From Bacteroidia bacterium (GTDB lineage Bacteria; Bacteroidota; Bacteroidia; Flavobacteriales; Flavobacteriaceae), in contig JAUIJA010000012.1 in assembly GCA_030431055.1 (NCBI GenBank), positions 1-61,818 of the forward strand: 61,818 nucleotides of DNA, written 5' to 3'. A program made the position numbers and the translations under genes. This document shows positions 33,324 to 42,665 of this stretch, piece by piece. Under the pieces are notes generated by a model, which saw nothing but the letters and a program-made list of their open reading frames with translations, had not been told where the DNA came from and did not search any database. Numbering within the stretch: position 1 is the stretch's first letter; every line of letters starts with the position of its first letter.

Positions 33324-33599
33324 TTACTGAATTTCTGCGCTAAGTCCGGCATCGAGTAATGCTGAACATTGTGGTTTTAATTCATCATATTCGCCAGTTT
33401 TAACCGTACATTTTCCTTTGTAATGTACTAAAAGTGCACATTGTTCGGCTTGTAAAAATTCATGGTTACAAACTCGAACAAGCGTTTCTATAACGTGATC
33501 AAAAGTATTTACATCATCATTAAATAGAATAATTTCGTTGTTTAAACCAACTTGCTCTTCTACTAAAACTTCTTCTTGTACTTTTTCTATCGTGCTCAT
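33324..33599 (-). CDS. clpS: ATP-dependent Clp protease adaptor ClpS
   Basis: 91 residues. The core EIILFNDDVNTFDHVIETLV (~23-42) has the NDD motif that binds the N-degron amino group, then CNHEFLQAEQCALLVHYKGK and VKTGEYDEL. It delivers N-end-rule substrates to ClpAP or ClpCP. A -7 box (TAAATTTG on the minus strand, 33619-33626) overlaps the end of prmA, so it has its own promoter. Confidence 0.95.
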   Translation of the reverse strand: MSTIEKVQEEVLVEEQVGLNNEIILFNDDVNTFDHVIETLVRVCNHEFLQAEQCALLVHYKGKCTVKTGEYDELKPQCSALLDAGLSAEIQ

Positions 33600-33623
33600 T
33601 TTGTGAGTTTTAATTAGTCAAAT

Positions 33624-34463
33624 TTAAGAATTTTTCGTGTATTTTAATGACATCCAATTATTTCTAACAATTTCTTTTTCAAAAGTTAAACCTTTTGAAG
33701 TGCAACTTTCATTTATGGCGTCAAAATCTTCTGTGTAAAATCCGCTTAAAAATATAATTCCGTTGTTATTTAAACAGTCAACATACGATTGCATATCATT
33801 TAACAAAATATTTCTATTAATATTAGCAATAATTACATCGTATTTTTTTCCTTTTAGCAATTCAGCATCGCCTTCATAAACGGTAATTTCGTTACAATTA
33901 TTACGTTCTGCATTTTCAATGGAATTCAAATAACACCAATTATCGATATCTATTGCATCAATAGGTTTTGCGCCTTTCATTTCAGCTAAAATTGCCAAAA
34001 TTGCTGTTCCGCAACCCATATCTAATGTTTTTTTGTCTTTTACATCAGTTTCTAAAAGATGTTGAATAATCATGTGTGTTGTTTCATGATGTCCAGTTCC
34101 AAAACTCATTTTTGGTTCAATAACAATTTCAAATTCAGCGTTAGATTTTTCATGAAAAGGCGCACGAACATAACATTTTCCATCAACATCAATTGGCGAA
34201 AAGTTTTTTTCCCATTCTTCGTTCCAATTTACCTGCTCAATATTTTCAATGGTATGTGAAATTTTAAATTCAGGATTTTGAAGAATATAGATATTCTCTA
34301 AAATATTTTCGTTCCATAAATCCTTTTGAATATAAGCTGAAAGTCCGTTTTCTATTTCGATAAAACTTTCAAAATCTAATTCACCAAGTTCAGCAAGTAA
34401 AATTTCAGTTCCAGGTTCTTTTGGCTCAATACTAAAATGGTAACCAATATATTCGTTTGACAT
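33624..34463 (-). CDS. prmA: ribosomal protein L11 methyltransferase
   Basis: 279 residues. The N-terminal L11-binding domain (~1-100) contains VNWNEEWEKNFSPIDVDGKC. The methylase domain has KMSFGTGHHETTHMIIQHLL (~130), LDMGCGTAILAILAEMKG (AdoMet site, ~150) and VIIANINRNILLNDM. It trimethylates lysines and the N-terminus of L11. A minus-strand TAACTTTG (34478-34485) just upstream is its probable -7 box. Confidence 0.94.
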   Translation of the reverse strand: MSNEYIGYHFSIEPKEPGTEILLAELGELDFESFIEIENGLSAYIQKDLWNENILENIYILQNPEFKISHTIENIEQVNWNEEWEKNFSPIDVDGKCYVRAPFHEKSNAEFEIVIEPKMSFGTGHHETTHMIIQHLLETDVKDKKTLDMGCGTAILAILAEMKGAKPIDAIDIDNWCYLNSIENAERNNCNEITVYEGDAELLKGKKYDVIIANINRNILLNDMQSYVDCLNNNGIIFLSGFYTEDFDAINESCTSKGLTFEKEIVRNNWMSLKYTKNS

Positions 34464-34557
34464 ATTTTAATTTTTTACAAAGTTAAACAAAGATTAGATT
34501 TATGGTTTAAATATTTTATTTTTGCACTTAATTTAACAATAACAGCACAACACAACA

Positions 34558-35778
34558 ATGAAATCATTTTTTTCAATATTTTTTACAGTATTATTTTTCT
34601 CAATCGGTTTTTCTCAAACGAATAATGATTCAATAAAAAACAACGATTTAAAATTAGCAGGTTTGCCTTATTACAGTTATGGAAAAGGCTTAGGAATTAC
34701 TTCTGCAGATAGTTTATTTAAGTTGAATATTCGTTTTAGAATGCAAAATCGGGTGACTTATATTCAAGAAGAAGATTTAGACAATCGTTATGAAGCTCAA
34801 ATAAGACGTTTGCGTTTGCGTTTAGATGGTTATGTTTGGGATCCAAAATTTTTATATGTTATTCAATTGTCATTTGCACCAGGTGATGTGGGTCAAGTTC
34901 ATGAAGGCGACAATATTAATATAATTAGAGATGCGGTTTTTTATTACCGACCAAATAAACATTGGAACTTTTTATTCGGACAAACAAAATTGCCTGGAAA
35001 TCGTCAACGCGTAAATTCGTCTGGAGCTTTACAATTGACAGATAGAACAATAAATAACGCAAGATTTACAATAGATAGAGATTTTGGTTTTCAAGCTTAT
35101 TATATAAACGAAAAAGAAAAATCCTTTTCATATACAGTAAAAACAGCGGTTTCTACGGGAGAAGGAAGAAACTGGACAAAAACTTCAGATGATGGCGTAG
35201 CACTTACAGGAAAAATCGAGATTATGCCGTTTGGAGCTTTTAAAAATAATGGAATGTATTTTGAAGGCGATTTAGCAAGAGAACAAAGTCCGAAGTTAAT
35301 GCTTTCTGGAGCTTTCCAACAAAACAATAATGCGATTAGAACTCGCGGGCAACTAGGTGATGAATTATTTGAATCTAGAACCTTACGTTCTTACTTTTTA
35401 GATGCAATTTTAAAATATAAAGGTTGGGCTTTCATGTCGGCTTATATGCAAAGAGATGCAAAAGATTTGGTAACTTATAATCCAGAAAACATTACAGAAT
35501 ATAATTATGTTTACGCTGGAAAGGGAATGGATTATCAATTAAGTTATGTTTTTAAAAATGATTTTGAACTTACAGGAAGATTTTCAAATCAATTTGTAGA
35601 TGAAGAAATTAAACCTTTCACTCCAGATTTAAAACAATACAGTTTAGGAGTAACAAAATATATAAGGGAACACGCATTTAAGTTGCAAGCCGAATTAACT
35701 TTTGACGAAAAGGAATATTATGCAGGCAATGTTCAAAATAATTGGTATTTACGTTTGCAGTTAGAAATAGGAATTTAA
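34558..35778 (+). CDS. porin of the phosphate-selective OprO/OprP type
   Basis: 406 residues with a signal peptide (MKSFFSIFFTVLFFSIGFSQ). It is a beta-barrel with LRLRLDGYVWDPKFLYVIQL, FAPGDVGQVHEG, FLFGQTKLPGNRQRVNSSGA and the closing strand WYLRLQLEIGI. It matches the phosphate-selective porin O/P family, which in Bacteroidota are general anion or small-solute channels. Phosphate specificity cannot be claimed. The -7 box TATTTTTG is at 34517-34524. Confidence 0.88.
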   Translation: MKSFFSIFFTVLFFSIGFSQTNNDSIKNNDLKLAGLPYYSYGKGLGITSADSLFKLNIRFRMQNRVTYIQEEDLDNRYEAQIRRLRLRLDGYVWDPKFLYVIQLSFAPGDVGQVHEGDNINIIRDAVFYYRPNKHWNFLFGQTKLPGNRQRVNSSGALQLTDRTINNARFTIDRDFGFQAYYINEKEKSFSYTVKTAVSTGEGRNWTKTSDDGVALTGKIEIMPFGAFKNNGMYFEGDLAREQSPKLMLSGAFQQNNNAIRTRGQLGDELFESRTLRSYFLDAILKYKGWAFMSAYMQRDAKDLVTYNPENITEYNYVYAGKGMDYQLSYVFKNDFELTGRFSNQFVDEEIKPFTPDLKQYSLGVTKYIREHAFKLQAELTFDEKEYYAGNVQNNWYLRLQLEIGI

Positions 35779-35824
35779 AAAATATCCAATTCAATTAACT
35801 ACCTTTGTGGCATATTTTTACATT

Positions 35825-36652
35825 ATGTTGCAAATAGGTCAATACAATACACTACAAGTTTTACGAAATACAAAAGTTGGTTTGTTCTTAGGAGATGAAG
35901 AACACGATGTTTTATTACCTAATAAATATGTTCCAAAAGAATATTTTATAGGAGATGAAATGACGGTTTTTATCTATTTAGATCATGAAGAAAGACCAGT
36001 TGCTACAACTTTAAAACCGTATGTAAAGCTAAATGAATTTGCGCATTTAAAAGTAAACCATGTTAATAAATTTGGCGCTTTTTTAGATTGGGGTTTAGAA
36101 AAAGATTTATTTGTTCCGTTTAAAGAACAAGCCACAAAAATGGAAGTAGATAAACGTTATTTAGTCTACATGTATTTAGATGAGCAAACGAATCGTTTAG
36201 TTGGTACAAGTAAAGTAAATAAATATTTTTCTGAAGAAATTCCTGATTTTGAACCAAATGAAGAAGTTTCGGTTATGATTTCACATTTTACCCATTTAGG
36301 AGTGAATGTTATTATCGAAAATAAATACAAAGGTTTAGTTTTTGCAGATGAAGTTTTCAAAGATTTAAAATTAGGAACTAAAACAAAAGCTTACATAAAG
36401 CAAGTTCGTCCAGACGGAAAAATTGATTTGACTTTTAAGAAAATTGGAGTAGAAGCAATCGATGACGATGCACAGTTAATTTTAAACGAATTGAAAGCAA
36501 ATAATGGTTATTTAGGTTTACACGATAAAAGTCATCCAGAAGAAATAAAATCGGTTTTACAAATGAGTAAAAAAGCATTTAAAAAAGCCGTTGGAAATTT
36601 ATATAGACAACGATTAATCGATATTAGAGAAAACGGAATATCATTATTATAA
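35825..36652 (+). CDS. S1-domain RNA-binding protein of the CvfB type
   Basis: 275 residues from the ATG at 35825 (the in-frame GTG at 35807 overlaps the -7 box TACCTTTG at 35800-35807). It contains three S1-like repeats (for example VNHVNKFGAFLDWGLEKDLF at ~75 and GVNVIIENKYKGLVFADEVF at ~160) and a C-terminal winged helix (MSKKAFKKAVGNLYRQRLID). This is the architecture of CvfB, an RNA-binding regulator of virulence and translation in Gram-positive bacteria. Confidence 0.88.
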   Translation: MLQIGQYNTLQVLRNTKVGLFLGDEEHDVLLPNKYVPKEYFIGDEMTVFIYLDHEERPVATTLKPYVKLNEFAHLKVNHVNKFGAFLDWGLEKDLFVPFKEQATKMEVDKRYLVYMYLDEQTNRLVGTSKVNKYFSEEIPDFEPNEEVSVMISHFTHLGVNVIIENKYKGLVFADEVFKDLKLGTKTKAYIKQVRPDGKIDLTFKKIGVEAIDDDAQLILNELKANNGYLGLHDKSHPEEIKSVLQMSKKAFKKAVGNLYRQRLIDIRENGISLL

Positions 36653-36664
36653 CAAGCTCAAGCT

Positions 36665-36695
36665 AAACCTACAATTTTATTGTAGGTTTTTTTTT
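36665..36695 (+). terminator. intrinsic terminator
   Basis: AAACCTACAA/TTGTAGGTTT stem (36665-36674 with 36680-36689) with a run of nine T. Confidence 0.85.
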
Positions 36696-36707
36696 AATAA
36701 TTACAAC

Positions 36708-37682
36708 ATGCCATTTTTAGAAAATAACACATATAATTCACAAGTTCCGTTTTTGCATAAAAATGCGCATTTCTCTACAATTTATGCTGGAAAATTTAAA
36801 AAGTTTAAATCGCCAAAATATAATCGTGAAGAAATAGATTTAGCAGATGGCGATTTTTTAGAAATTGATTTTAATTTAAAAAACAAGTCAAAAAAAGCGG
36901 TTATTCTTTGTCACGGATTAGAAGGAAATTCACAGCGAACCTATATTAATAGTTGTGCGACTTTGTTTTTAGAGAATGATTATTCAATTTTTGCTTGGAA
37001 TAATAGAACGTGCAGTGGAAAAATGAACAGATTACCAAAACTTTATCATCATGCTTCCATTGAAGATTTAGATTCGGTTGTAAAGTTTGCATTGAATAAA
37101 GGAATAGAACAAGTTTATTTAATTGGTTTTTCAATGGGTGGCGCTCAGGTTTTAAATTATTTAGGTAGAATTGATGAAATCGATAGTAGAGTAAAAGCTG
37201 GTGTTTCTGTTTCTGTTCCAATTGAAATTAAAGCAAGTGCAGATTCTCTAAAAAAAGGTTTCAATAAAGTTTATATGTACAATTTTTTAATTGGTTTAAA
37301 ACAAAAATTGAAAATAAAGGCAAGTCAATTTCCTGAAATTATTCAAATTGATAAGGTAAAACAAATTAGAGATTTTGATTTCCTTGATGATAACTTTACT
37401 GCACCATTACATGGATTTACTGACCGACATGATTATTATTTCAAAGTTTCGCCAGCAAGAAGTTTAGCAAATGTTACACATCCAGTTTTAATATTAAATT
37501 CTTATGATGATCCGTTTTTAGGTGAAGGTTGTTTTCCAATAGATTTTGCTAAGGAAAATAAAGTTGTGCATTTAGAAACTGTCAACTATGGTGGACATTG
37601 TGCTTTTCCGTTAAAAGATTCTGAATATTCTTATGCAGAAATAAGAGCTTTAGAATTTATTAAGTCAAATTTTCAGGATTAA
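36708..37682 (+). CDS. YheT-type alpha/beta hydrolase
   Basis: 324 residues. KAVILCHGLEGNSQRTYINS (oxyanion loop, ~65) and VYLIGFSMGGAQVLNYLG carry the nucleophile elbow GFSMGG (Ser ~141). Asp and His of the triad are likely in LNSYDDPFLG (~262) and YGGHCAFP (~292). It matches the COG0429 family of hydrolases related to EMB8/ABHD1-3 esterases. Substrate unknown. It starts 55 bases after the previous stop, beyond a terminator, so it is a separate unit. Confidence 0.88.
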   Translation: MPFLENNTYNSQVPFLHKNAHFSTIYAGKFKKFKSPKYNREEIDLADGDFLEIDFNLKNKSKKAVILCHGLEGNSQRTYINSCATLFLENDYSIFAWNNRTCSGKMNRLPKLYHHASIEDLDSVVKFALNKGIEQVYLIGFSMGGAQVLNYLGRIDEIDSRVKAGVSVSVPIEIKASADSLKKGFNKVYMYNFLIGLKQKLKIKASQFPEIIQIDKVKQIRDFDFLDDNFTAPLHGFTDRHDYYFKVSPARSLANVTHPVLILNSYDDPFLGEGCFPIDFAKENKVVHLETVNYGGHCAFPLKDSEYSYAEIRALEFIKSNFQD

Positions 37683-37737
37683 AAATCAATTTTCATAACT
37701 GAACGTTAAATTAAATTTTAAATTTAAAATATTTTCA

Positions 37738-37756
37738 TACATTTGTATATACAAAT
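37738..37756. promoter_or_regulatory. promoter with overlapping 16 bp palindrome (MarR-type operator candidate)
   Basis: TACATTTG (37738-37745) fits the -7 consensus. ATTTGTATATACAAAT (37741-37756) is a perfect palindrome covering its downstream half, so a bound dimer would block transcription. The shape TTGTA-N2-TACAA is typical of MarR/DUF24-type operators. No regulator gene is adjacent. Confidence 0.55.
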
Positions 37757-37812
37757 ATCAATTAAAAGTGAATTGAAAAAACTTTTTAAAATTACTAATT
37801 GGAGGAGGAGCA

Positions 37813-38646
37813 ATGATAACAACAAATCAATTTTATAGTTGGGGAAAAGATTTAAATGAAGCTGAAAGTTTAATGCCAGTTTTATTCATTGGACATGGTT
37901 CGCCCATGAATGCAATCGAAGATAATGAGTTTTCACAACGTTGGCAGAAAATGGGACAAGAAATTCCACAACCAAAAGCTGTAGTCGTTATTTCTGTACA
38001 TTGGTTAACAAGAGGTACATTTGTAACAGCAATGAATCAACCAAAAACTATTCATGATTTTGGAGGTTTTCCACAAGCGTTGTTCGATGTCCAATATCCA
38101 GCACCTGGAAATCCAGAATTAGCTTTTGAAATTCAAAATATGATTACAAACCCAGCAGTTGAATTAGATCACGATTGGGGTTTAGATCACGGTTCTTGGT
38201 CGGTTGTGAAGCACATGTATCCAAATGCTAATATTCCTGTTTTACAGTTAAGTATCGATTATTATAAACCAGCAAAATATCATTATGAATTGGCTAAACA
38301 ATTATTAAATCTACGTAAAAAAGGTGTTTTAATCATTGGTAGTGGAAACATGGTTCATAATTTGCGAATGATTGCTTGGGATAAGATGAACGTAGATAAT
38401 TATGGTTACGATTGGGCAATTGAAATGAATGATATTTTTAAAAATAAAATTTTAAATAAAGACCATAAAGCGTTATTTGAATATGAAAAATTAAATAGCG
38501 CTGCTAAATTAGCGATACCAACTCCAGATCATTATTATCCATTAATTTACAGTTTGGCATTGCAGACTGATAACGATACAATTGAGTTTTTTAATGACAA
38601 ATTTGTAGGAGGCTCATTAACAATGACTTCAGTGAAAATAGGTTAA
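37813..38646 (+). CDS. ygiD: YgiD-type 4,5-DOPA extradiol dioxygenase (LigB superfamily)
   Basis: 277 residues. Metal ligands and catalytic residues are visible in FIGHGSPMNAI (His ~28), VISVHWLTRG (His ~70), LDHDWGLDHGSWSVVKHMYP (~120-139) and HYYPLIYSLAL. It cleaves catechol-type rings such as DOPA; the physiological substrate in Flavobacteria is unknown. It is preceded by GGAGGAGGAG, a strong Shine-Dalgarno-like sequence that is unusual for this phylum. The gene has its own palindrome-controlled promoter. Confidence 0.9.
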   Translation: MITTNQFYSWGKDLNEAESLMPVLFIGHGSPMNAIEDNEFSQRWQKMGQEIPQPKAVVVISVHWLTRGTFVTAMNQPKTIHDFGGFPQALFDVQYPAPGNPELAFEIQNMITNPAVELDHDWGLDHGSWSVVKHMYPNANIPVLQLSIDYYKPAKYHYELAKQLLNLRKKGVLIIGSGNMVHNLRMIAWDKMNVDNYGYDWAIEMNDIFKNKILNKDHKALFEYEKLNSAAKLAIPTPDHYYPLIYSLALQTDNDTIEFFNDKFVGGSLTMTSVKIG

Positions 38647-38648
38647 TC

Positions 38649-39806
38649 TTATTCAATTTCAAAAGGATAATTGCCAAATAGACTCGAAAGACTTTTCGCT
38701 TGATATACTTTTTTAGTGTACTTGTTTGACAACACAATAATAGTTATTTTTTCGTCTTTTAGCGTAATATATGAAGTTGTGTTTCCATGCCACCAACCGT
38801 TGTGGTAAAACATTGTTTTATCATTTTCCCACTCGAATAAACGAATTCCTAATCCATAGTTTTTTATACCAGGTTTTTCGTAACTATAACCTTTAAAAAT
38901 TTCTTTACGAAGTTCTTCGGAAAAGAATTTATTAGAATAGGTTGCCAAGTCAAATTTTAATAAATCTTGTGGAGTAGAATAAATATTTTTACCACCATAT
39001 ACAAAATCTAAAAAGTCAAACGGAATTTTGTCCCAATCACTCTTGTAAGATTGACTTATAGAATCTATTTGATTTCTATTTTCAAGCACAAACGTATTGT
39101 TCATTTGAAGCGGTTCAAATAAATGATTTTTCATTGCTTGAGCATATGTTTGTCCTGAGATTTTTTCTATTAACGAAGCTAATAAGGCATAATTCGTATT
39201 ACAATAACTAAATTTAGTATCGGTTTTAAAGTCTAAATCAATTTTCTTTGAATTTAAAATTTCTAAAACATCTTGATTTGTTAAATCTTTAGATTTGTCC
39301 CAAATACTGTCACTATCAGTAAAATAAGCGTAATTGCGCAATCCACTTCTATGGTTTAAAAGTGTTCGAATTGTAACCTCTTCAAAAGGAAATTCTGGAA
39401 AATGCTTTTGAAAAGTATCGTCTAAATTTATTTTTCCTTCATTTGCAAATCGTAAAACAACAGCCGCAGTCAAAACTTTACTAATAGAAGCTAGATGTAA
39501 CGGAGTTTTATCTGAAATTTTTTCTTTGTTTCTGTAGTTTGAAAAACCTTGATAATCTTCAAGAATAATTTGTCCGTTTTTAGCAACTAAAAATCCGCCA
39601 CTAAATTCATCTAGGTTAATTCTGTTTTCATAGAACTTATCAATTTCACTTTTATAACGTTTAATTTCTTCGCTACTTAATTTTTCAAAATTAACTTTAA
39701 ATGGATTTTCTTCAATTGGTTTTGTAATTTGAGCTTTTTTAGGTTCGTTTTTGCAAGAAAATAAGGTTAGTAAAAGCGTTATAAGTAAAATTGATTTTTT
39801 AAACAT
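38649..39806 (-). CDS. serine hydrolase of the beta-lactamase (class C/PBP) family, lipoprotein
   Basis: 385 residues with a lipobox (KSILLITLLLTLFSC). The SxxK motif is in LHLASISKVLTA (~109-112), the YxN motif in SYCNTNYALL (~202) and the third motif as FYHNGWWHGN (HxG-like, ~335). Such proteins are peptidases or esterases acting in the periplasm. Use as a true beta-lactamase is doubtful, because class C enzymes have KTG as the third motif. It overlaps the 39799 gene by eight bases. Confidence 0.88.
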   Translation of the reverse strand: MFKKSILLITLLLTLFSCKNEPKKAQITKPIEENPFKVNFEKLSSEEIKRYKSEIDKFYENRINLDEFSGGFLVAKNGQIILEDYQGFSNYRNKEKISDKTPLHLASISKVLTAAVVLRFANEGKINLDDTFQKHFPEFPFEEVTIRTLLNHRSGLRNYAYFTDSDSIWDKSKDLTNQDVLEILNSKKIDLDFKTDTKFSYCNTNYALLASLIEKISGQTYAQAMKNHLFEPLQMNNTFVLENRNQIDSISQSYKSDWDKIPFDFLDFVYGGKNIYSTPQDLLKFDLATYSNKFFSEELRKEIFKGYSYEKPGIKNYGLGIRLFEWENDKTMFYHNGWWHGNTTSYITLKDEKITIIVLSNKYTKKVYQAKSLSSLFGNYPFEIE

Positions 39807-40251
39807 TAGTAGGAATTACAATATTTGGGTTTATTTTTAATAATTCAGTTAAAAACTTGTCGGCATTTTTAGGCGAAATGTAAATATCATCAAATTGATT
39901 ATAGAAAATAATTATTCCTTTGTCACTTAAGGAGAGTTTCCATAATGAAGGAATTATTAAACCATTGTGAAATTCAATGCGCTTAATTTTTTTAATTTGA
40001 ATTTTCTTTTTAAAAGGCCCTGATTTACAAATGAGTAAACTATCGTTTTTAATTTTATAAAAAGTTTTAGAAATTATCCAGCATAATAAAGCTAAACTCA
40101 AAATGTTAATTGTTAGTACTATTAATTTAGCTTGCCAATTTCCAGTCATATTAGCATCAAAAAACACAGGAATTGTACTTGCCACAATAATTAACATCAC
40201 TACAGCAATTAAAATTTTATTTTTTTGACTAAACTCGGAAGTAAACTTCAT
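39799..40251 (-). CDS. small membrane protein with PH-like domain
   Basis: 150 residues. Two membrane segments (ILIAVVMLIIVASTIPVFF; LIVLTINILSLALLCWII) precede a domain with LLICKSGPFKKKIQIKKIKR and DDIYISPKNADKFLTELLKI, which resembles PH domain-like DUF proteins (bPH) of Bacteroidota. Function unknown. It overlaps the serine hydrolase by eight bases and starts at the stop of the C1 peptidase, so 41370-38649 forms one transcription unit. Confidence 0.7.
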   Translation of the reverse strand: MKFTSEFSQKNKILIAVVMLIIVASTIPVFFDANMTGNWQAKLIVLTINILSLALLCWIISKTFYKIKNDSLLICKSGPFKKKIQIKKIKRIEFHNGLIIPSLWKLSLSDKGIIIFYNQFDDIYISPKNADKFLTELLKINPNIVIPTNV

Positions 40252-41370
40252 CTAGAGACTTAATTTCTTCTTTACTCTTTTGTTTAATGCATCTTTATGA
40301 AGTAAAACCGAAATAGCTTTTGCTTTCATATATGCAACACTCATATAAACATAGCCGCCATTTTTAACGCGTTTTTCATCTGTACCCCAAGAGTTTTTTA
40401 CTTTGTAATATACATTTCCTTTTTGGTCTACAAGTTTACCAACAATATGCATTAAGTGATCATCAGTTGTATTGAAGTTTTCAAACTCTTGTTGGCGATA
40501 TTCTTGAGTTATTTTTTTCTCTTCAATAATTTCGGCTAAACCTGTTTTTTTATCATCTTCATTTTCAGGAATAAAAGCAACTCCATATTTTGCAGAAAAC
40601 GTTGGTTCTGAAACATCAGCATCTAAAGCTAAAGTGTATCCATTTTGTAAAGCTTCGTCTATAACAGCAATGAATTGATCTAAAGGTAAATTATATAAAC
40701 TTCCATTTGAAAAATTATCAGGAATATTTAAAATAAATTTTTCATAAAACGGAGCTTGCGTAAAACTCGTTACAGTTACATAATCTTTCGGATTAATCTT
40801 TGTCATTTTCATAAATGACATTGGCGAAAACTCTTTTCCTTCGTATTCAAATTTTTCTGGAATTTCACCTAAATAAATATCTAAAATGCTCGAAACAGCT
40901 TCTTTCCATTTTGGCGATAATGATTTTCCAGGATTGTCGATATATGTTTTCAACATCGAATTTAAAACCATTTCCATTTCAGAGTGATTGTGCTTCTTTT
41001 CATCTTCTGAAAGTCCAGTAAAAACTGAAACTGGAACTAAACCATAATCAGCTGCGCTATTAATAACATCGTGAGATAAACCACCTTGACTAAATTGTGC
41101 TTTTCCTTGCCGCATTACAAAGTTTTCAGCTTTTTTAGGATAGGTTGTGCGCACTTGGTACATTTCTGAAAGGTCAATATGTTTGCCTGTTAATCGAATA
41201 ATTTCCGATTCTAAAAATGAAGAAGTAGAATAACTCCAACAAGTTCCTGTCTGATCTTGAGAAATTACAGGTAAATGTTCTAAATTGATTGTTTCTTTAA
41301 ATTCATAGTTTTGTGCATTGATAGTCAAAAAATTAGCGACTAAAGCAGCAGCAAAAAATATATTTTTCAT
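40252..41370 (-). CDS. C1 peptidase (bleomycin hydrolase/aminopeptidase C-like), secreted
   Basis: 372 residues from the ATG at 41370, which gives a good signal peptide (MKNIFFAAALVANFLTINAQ). The catalytic Cys is in QDQTGTCWSYSTSSFLESEI (~38), the His in DDHLMHIVGKL (~310) and the Asn in KVKNSWGTDEKRV (~330), the order of papain-like cysteine peptidases of the PepC/BLMH group. It is probably periplasmic. It is the first gene of the unit ending in the serine hydrolase. Confidence 0.88.
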   Translation of the reverse strand: MKNIFFAAALVANFLTINAQNYEFKETINLEHLPVISQDQTGTCWSYSTSSFLESEIIRLTGKHIDLSEMYQVRTTYPKKAENFVMRQGKAQFSQGGLSHDVINSAADYGLVPVSVFTGLSEDEKKHNHSEMEMVLNSMLKTYIDNPGKSLSPKWKEAVSSILDIYLGEIPEKFEYEGKEFSPMSFMKMTKINPKDYVTVTSFTQAPFYEKFILNIPDNFSNGSLYNLPLDQFIAVIDEALQNGYTLALDADVSEPTFSAKYGVAFIPENEDDKKTGLAEIIEEKKITQEYRQQEFENFNTTDDHLMHIVGKLVDQKGNVYYKVKNSWGTDEKRVKNGGYVYMSVAYMKAKAISVLLHKDALNKRVKKKLSL

Positions 41371-41439
41371 ATTGAAATCCTTTGATTTTCCTGCAATATA
41401 AAACAAAAAATGCGTTATTTTTACTGAAAATTTAGAATT

Positions 41440-42279
41440 ATGAGTAAAATAAATTGGAAAACTGTAAAAGAATACAGCGATATAACTTATAAAAAATGCG
41501 ATGGTGTTGCACGTATTGCATTTAACCGACCAGACGTTAGAAATGCGTTCCGTCCAAGAACAACTTCAGAGCTTTTAGACGCTTTTAAAGATGCGCATGA
41601 AGATACTTCAATAGGAGTGGTTTTATTATCTGCAGAAGGTCCTTCATCTAAAGACGGAATTTGGTCTTTTTGTAGTGGAGGTGACCAAAAAGCACGTGGA
41701 AAACAAGGTTATGTAGGAGAAGATGGTTACCATCGCTTAAACATTTTAGAAGTGCAACGTTTAATTCGCTTTATGCCAAAAGCAGTAATTGCAGTGGTTC
41801 CTGGTTGGGCCGTTGGTGGCGGACATAGTTTGCATGTCGTTTGCGATTTAACTTTAGCAAGTAAAGAACACGCTATTTTTAAACAAACAGATGCTGATGT
41901 TACTAGTTTTGATGGTGGATATGGTTCGGCATATTTAGCTAAAATGGTTGGACAAAAGAAAGCGCGTGAAATTTTCTTTTTAGGTAGAAATTACTCAGCT
42001 CAAGAAGCATACGAAATGGGAATGGTAAATGCTGTTATTCCTCATGATGAATTAGAAGATACAGCTTACCAATGGGCGCAAGAAATTTTAGAAAAATCAC
42101 CTATTTCTATTAAAATGTTGAAGTTTGCCATGAACTTAACTGATGATGGAATGGTTGGCCAACAAGTATTTGCTGGTGAAGCTACACGTTTAGCTTATAT
42201 GAGTGATGAAGCCATTGAAGGTAGAAATGCATTCTTAGAAAAACGTAAGCCTAATTTTGAGAAAAAATACATTCCATAG
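41440..42279 (+). CDS. menB: 1,4-dihydroxy-2-naphthoyl-CoA synthase
   Basis: 279 residues of the crotonase fold. Key parts: FNRPDVRNAFRPRTTSELLD, WSFCSGGDQKARGKQGYVGE (oxyanion hole), VIAVVPGWAVGGGHSLHVVC and DADVTSFDGGYGSAYLAKMV. It closes the second ring in menaquinone synthesis. It opens a men cluster with menA and menC, separated by an unknown membrane protein and a metal-dependent hydrolase. Identification is firm from the MenB-specific SFDGGYGS segment. Confidence 0.96.
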   Translation: MSKINWKTVKEYSDITYKKCDGVARIAFNRPDVRNAFRPRTTSELLDAFKDAHEDTSIGVVLLSAEGPSSKDGIWSFCSGGDQKARGKQGYVGEDGYHRLNILEVQRLIRFMPKAVIAVVPGWAVGGGHSLHVVCDLTLASKEHAIFKQTDADVTSFDGGYGSAYLAKMVGQKKAREIFFLGRNYSAQEAYEMGMVNAVIPHDELEDTAYQWAQEILEKSPISIKMLKFAMNLTDDGMVGQQVFAGEATRLAYMSDEAIEGRNAFLEKRKPNFEKKYIP

Positions 42280-42283
42280 ATTT

Positions 42284-42664
42284 ATGGAAGTTGTAGCTTT
42301 TTTAATTACAATCTTATTTGGAATTTTTCTAACATATGTTGGTTTTTTAATGTTCTTCAAGCCTGAAAAAGTAAGAGAACTTATTGGCAAAGCTGGAAGT
42401 ACATATAAAATTAATTTTTTAGAATTGATTCCAAGGTTAATTATAGGAATTGCTTTAATAGTAGTGAAAACAGAATTCGAATTAATTTATAATTATTGTG
42501 GGTTTTTTCTTGTTTTTTCAGCTATTATAATAATGCTTTTGCCTTTAAAAATACATAATGGATTTTCTAAAAAAGCTGCTGATTTTTTAAAACCAATTTA
42601 TTTAAAATTTATTGCTCCAATTTCTGTCTTTATTGGAATATTGGTTATTTATGGTATTATTTAA
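42284..42664 (+). CDS. small membrane protein between menB and menA
   Basis: 126 residues from the ATG at 42284, five bases after menB. It has four membrane segments (VVAFLITILFGIFLTYVGFL; LIPRLIIGIALIVV; LIYNYCGFFLVFSAIIIMLL; LKFIAPISVFIGILVIYGII). Function unknown. Its stop comes one base before the menA start, so it is co-translated with the menaquinone genes. It may be unrelated cargo or an accessory to MenA in the membrane. Confidence 0.7.
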   Translation: MEVVAFLITILFGIFLTYVGFLMFFKPEKVRELIGKAGSTYKINFLELIPRLIIGIALIVVKTEFELIYNYCGFFLVFSAIIIMLLPLKIHNGFSKKAADFLKPIYLKFIAPISVFIGILVIYGII

Positions 42665-42665
42665 C

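Noticed and set aside
38649..39806. Antibiotic-inactivating beta-lactamase
   Set aside because: The third motif is HNG-like rather than KTG; a peptidase or esterase of the same superfamily is more likely.
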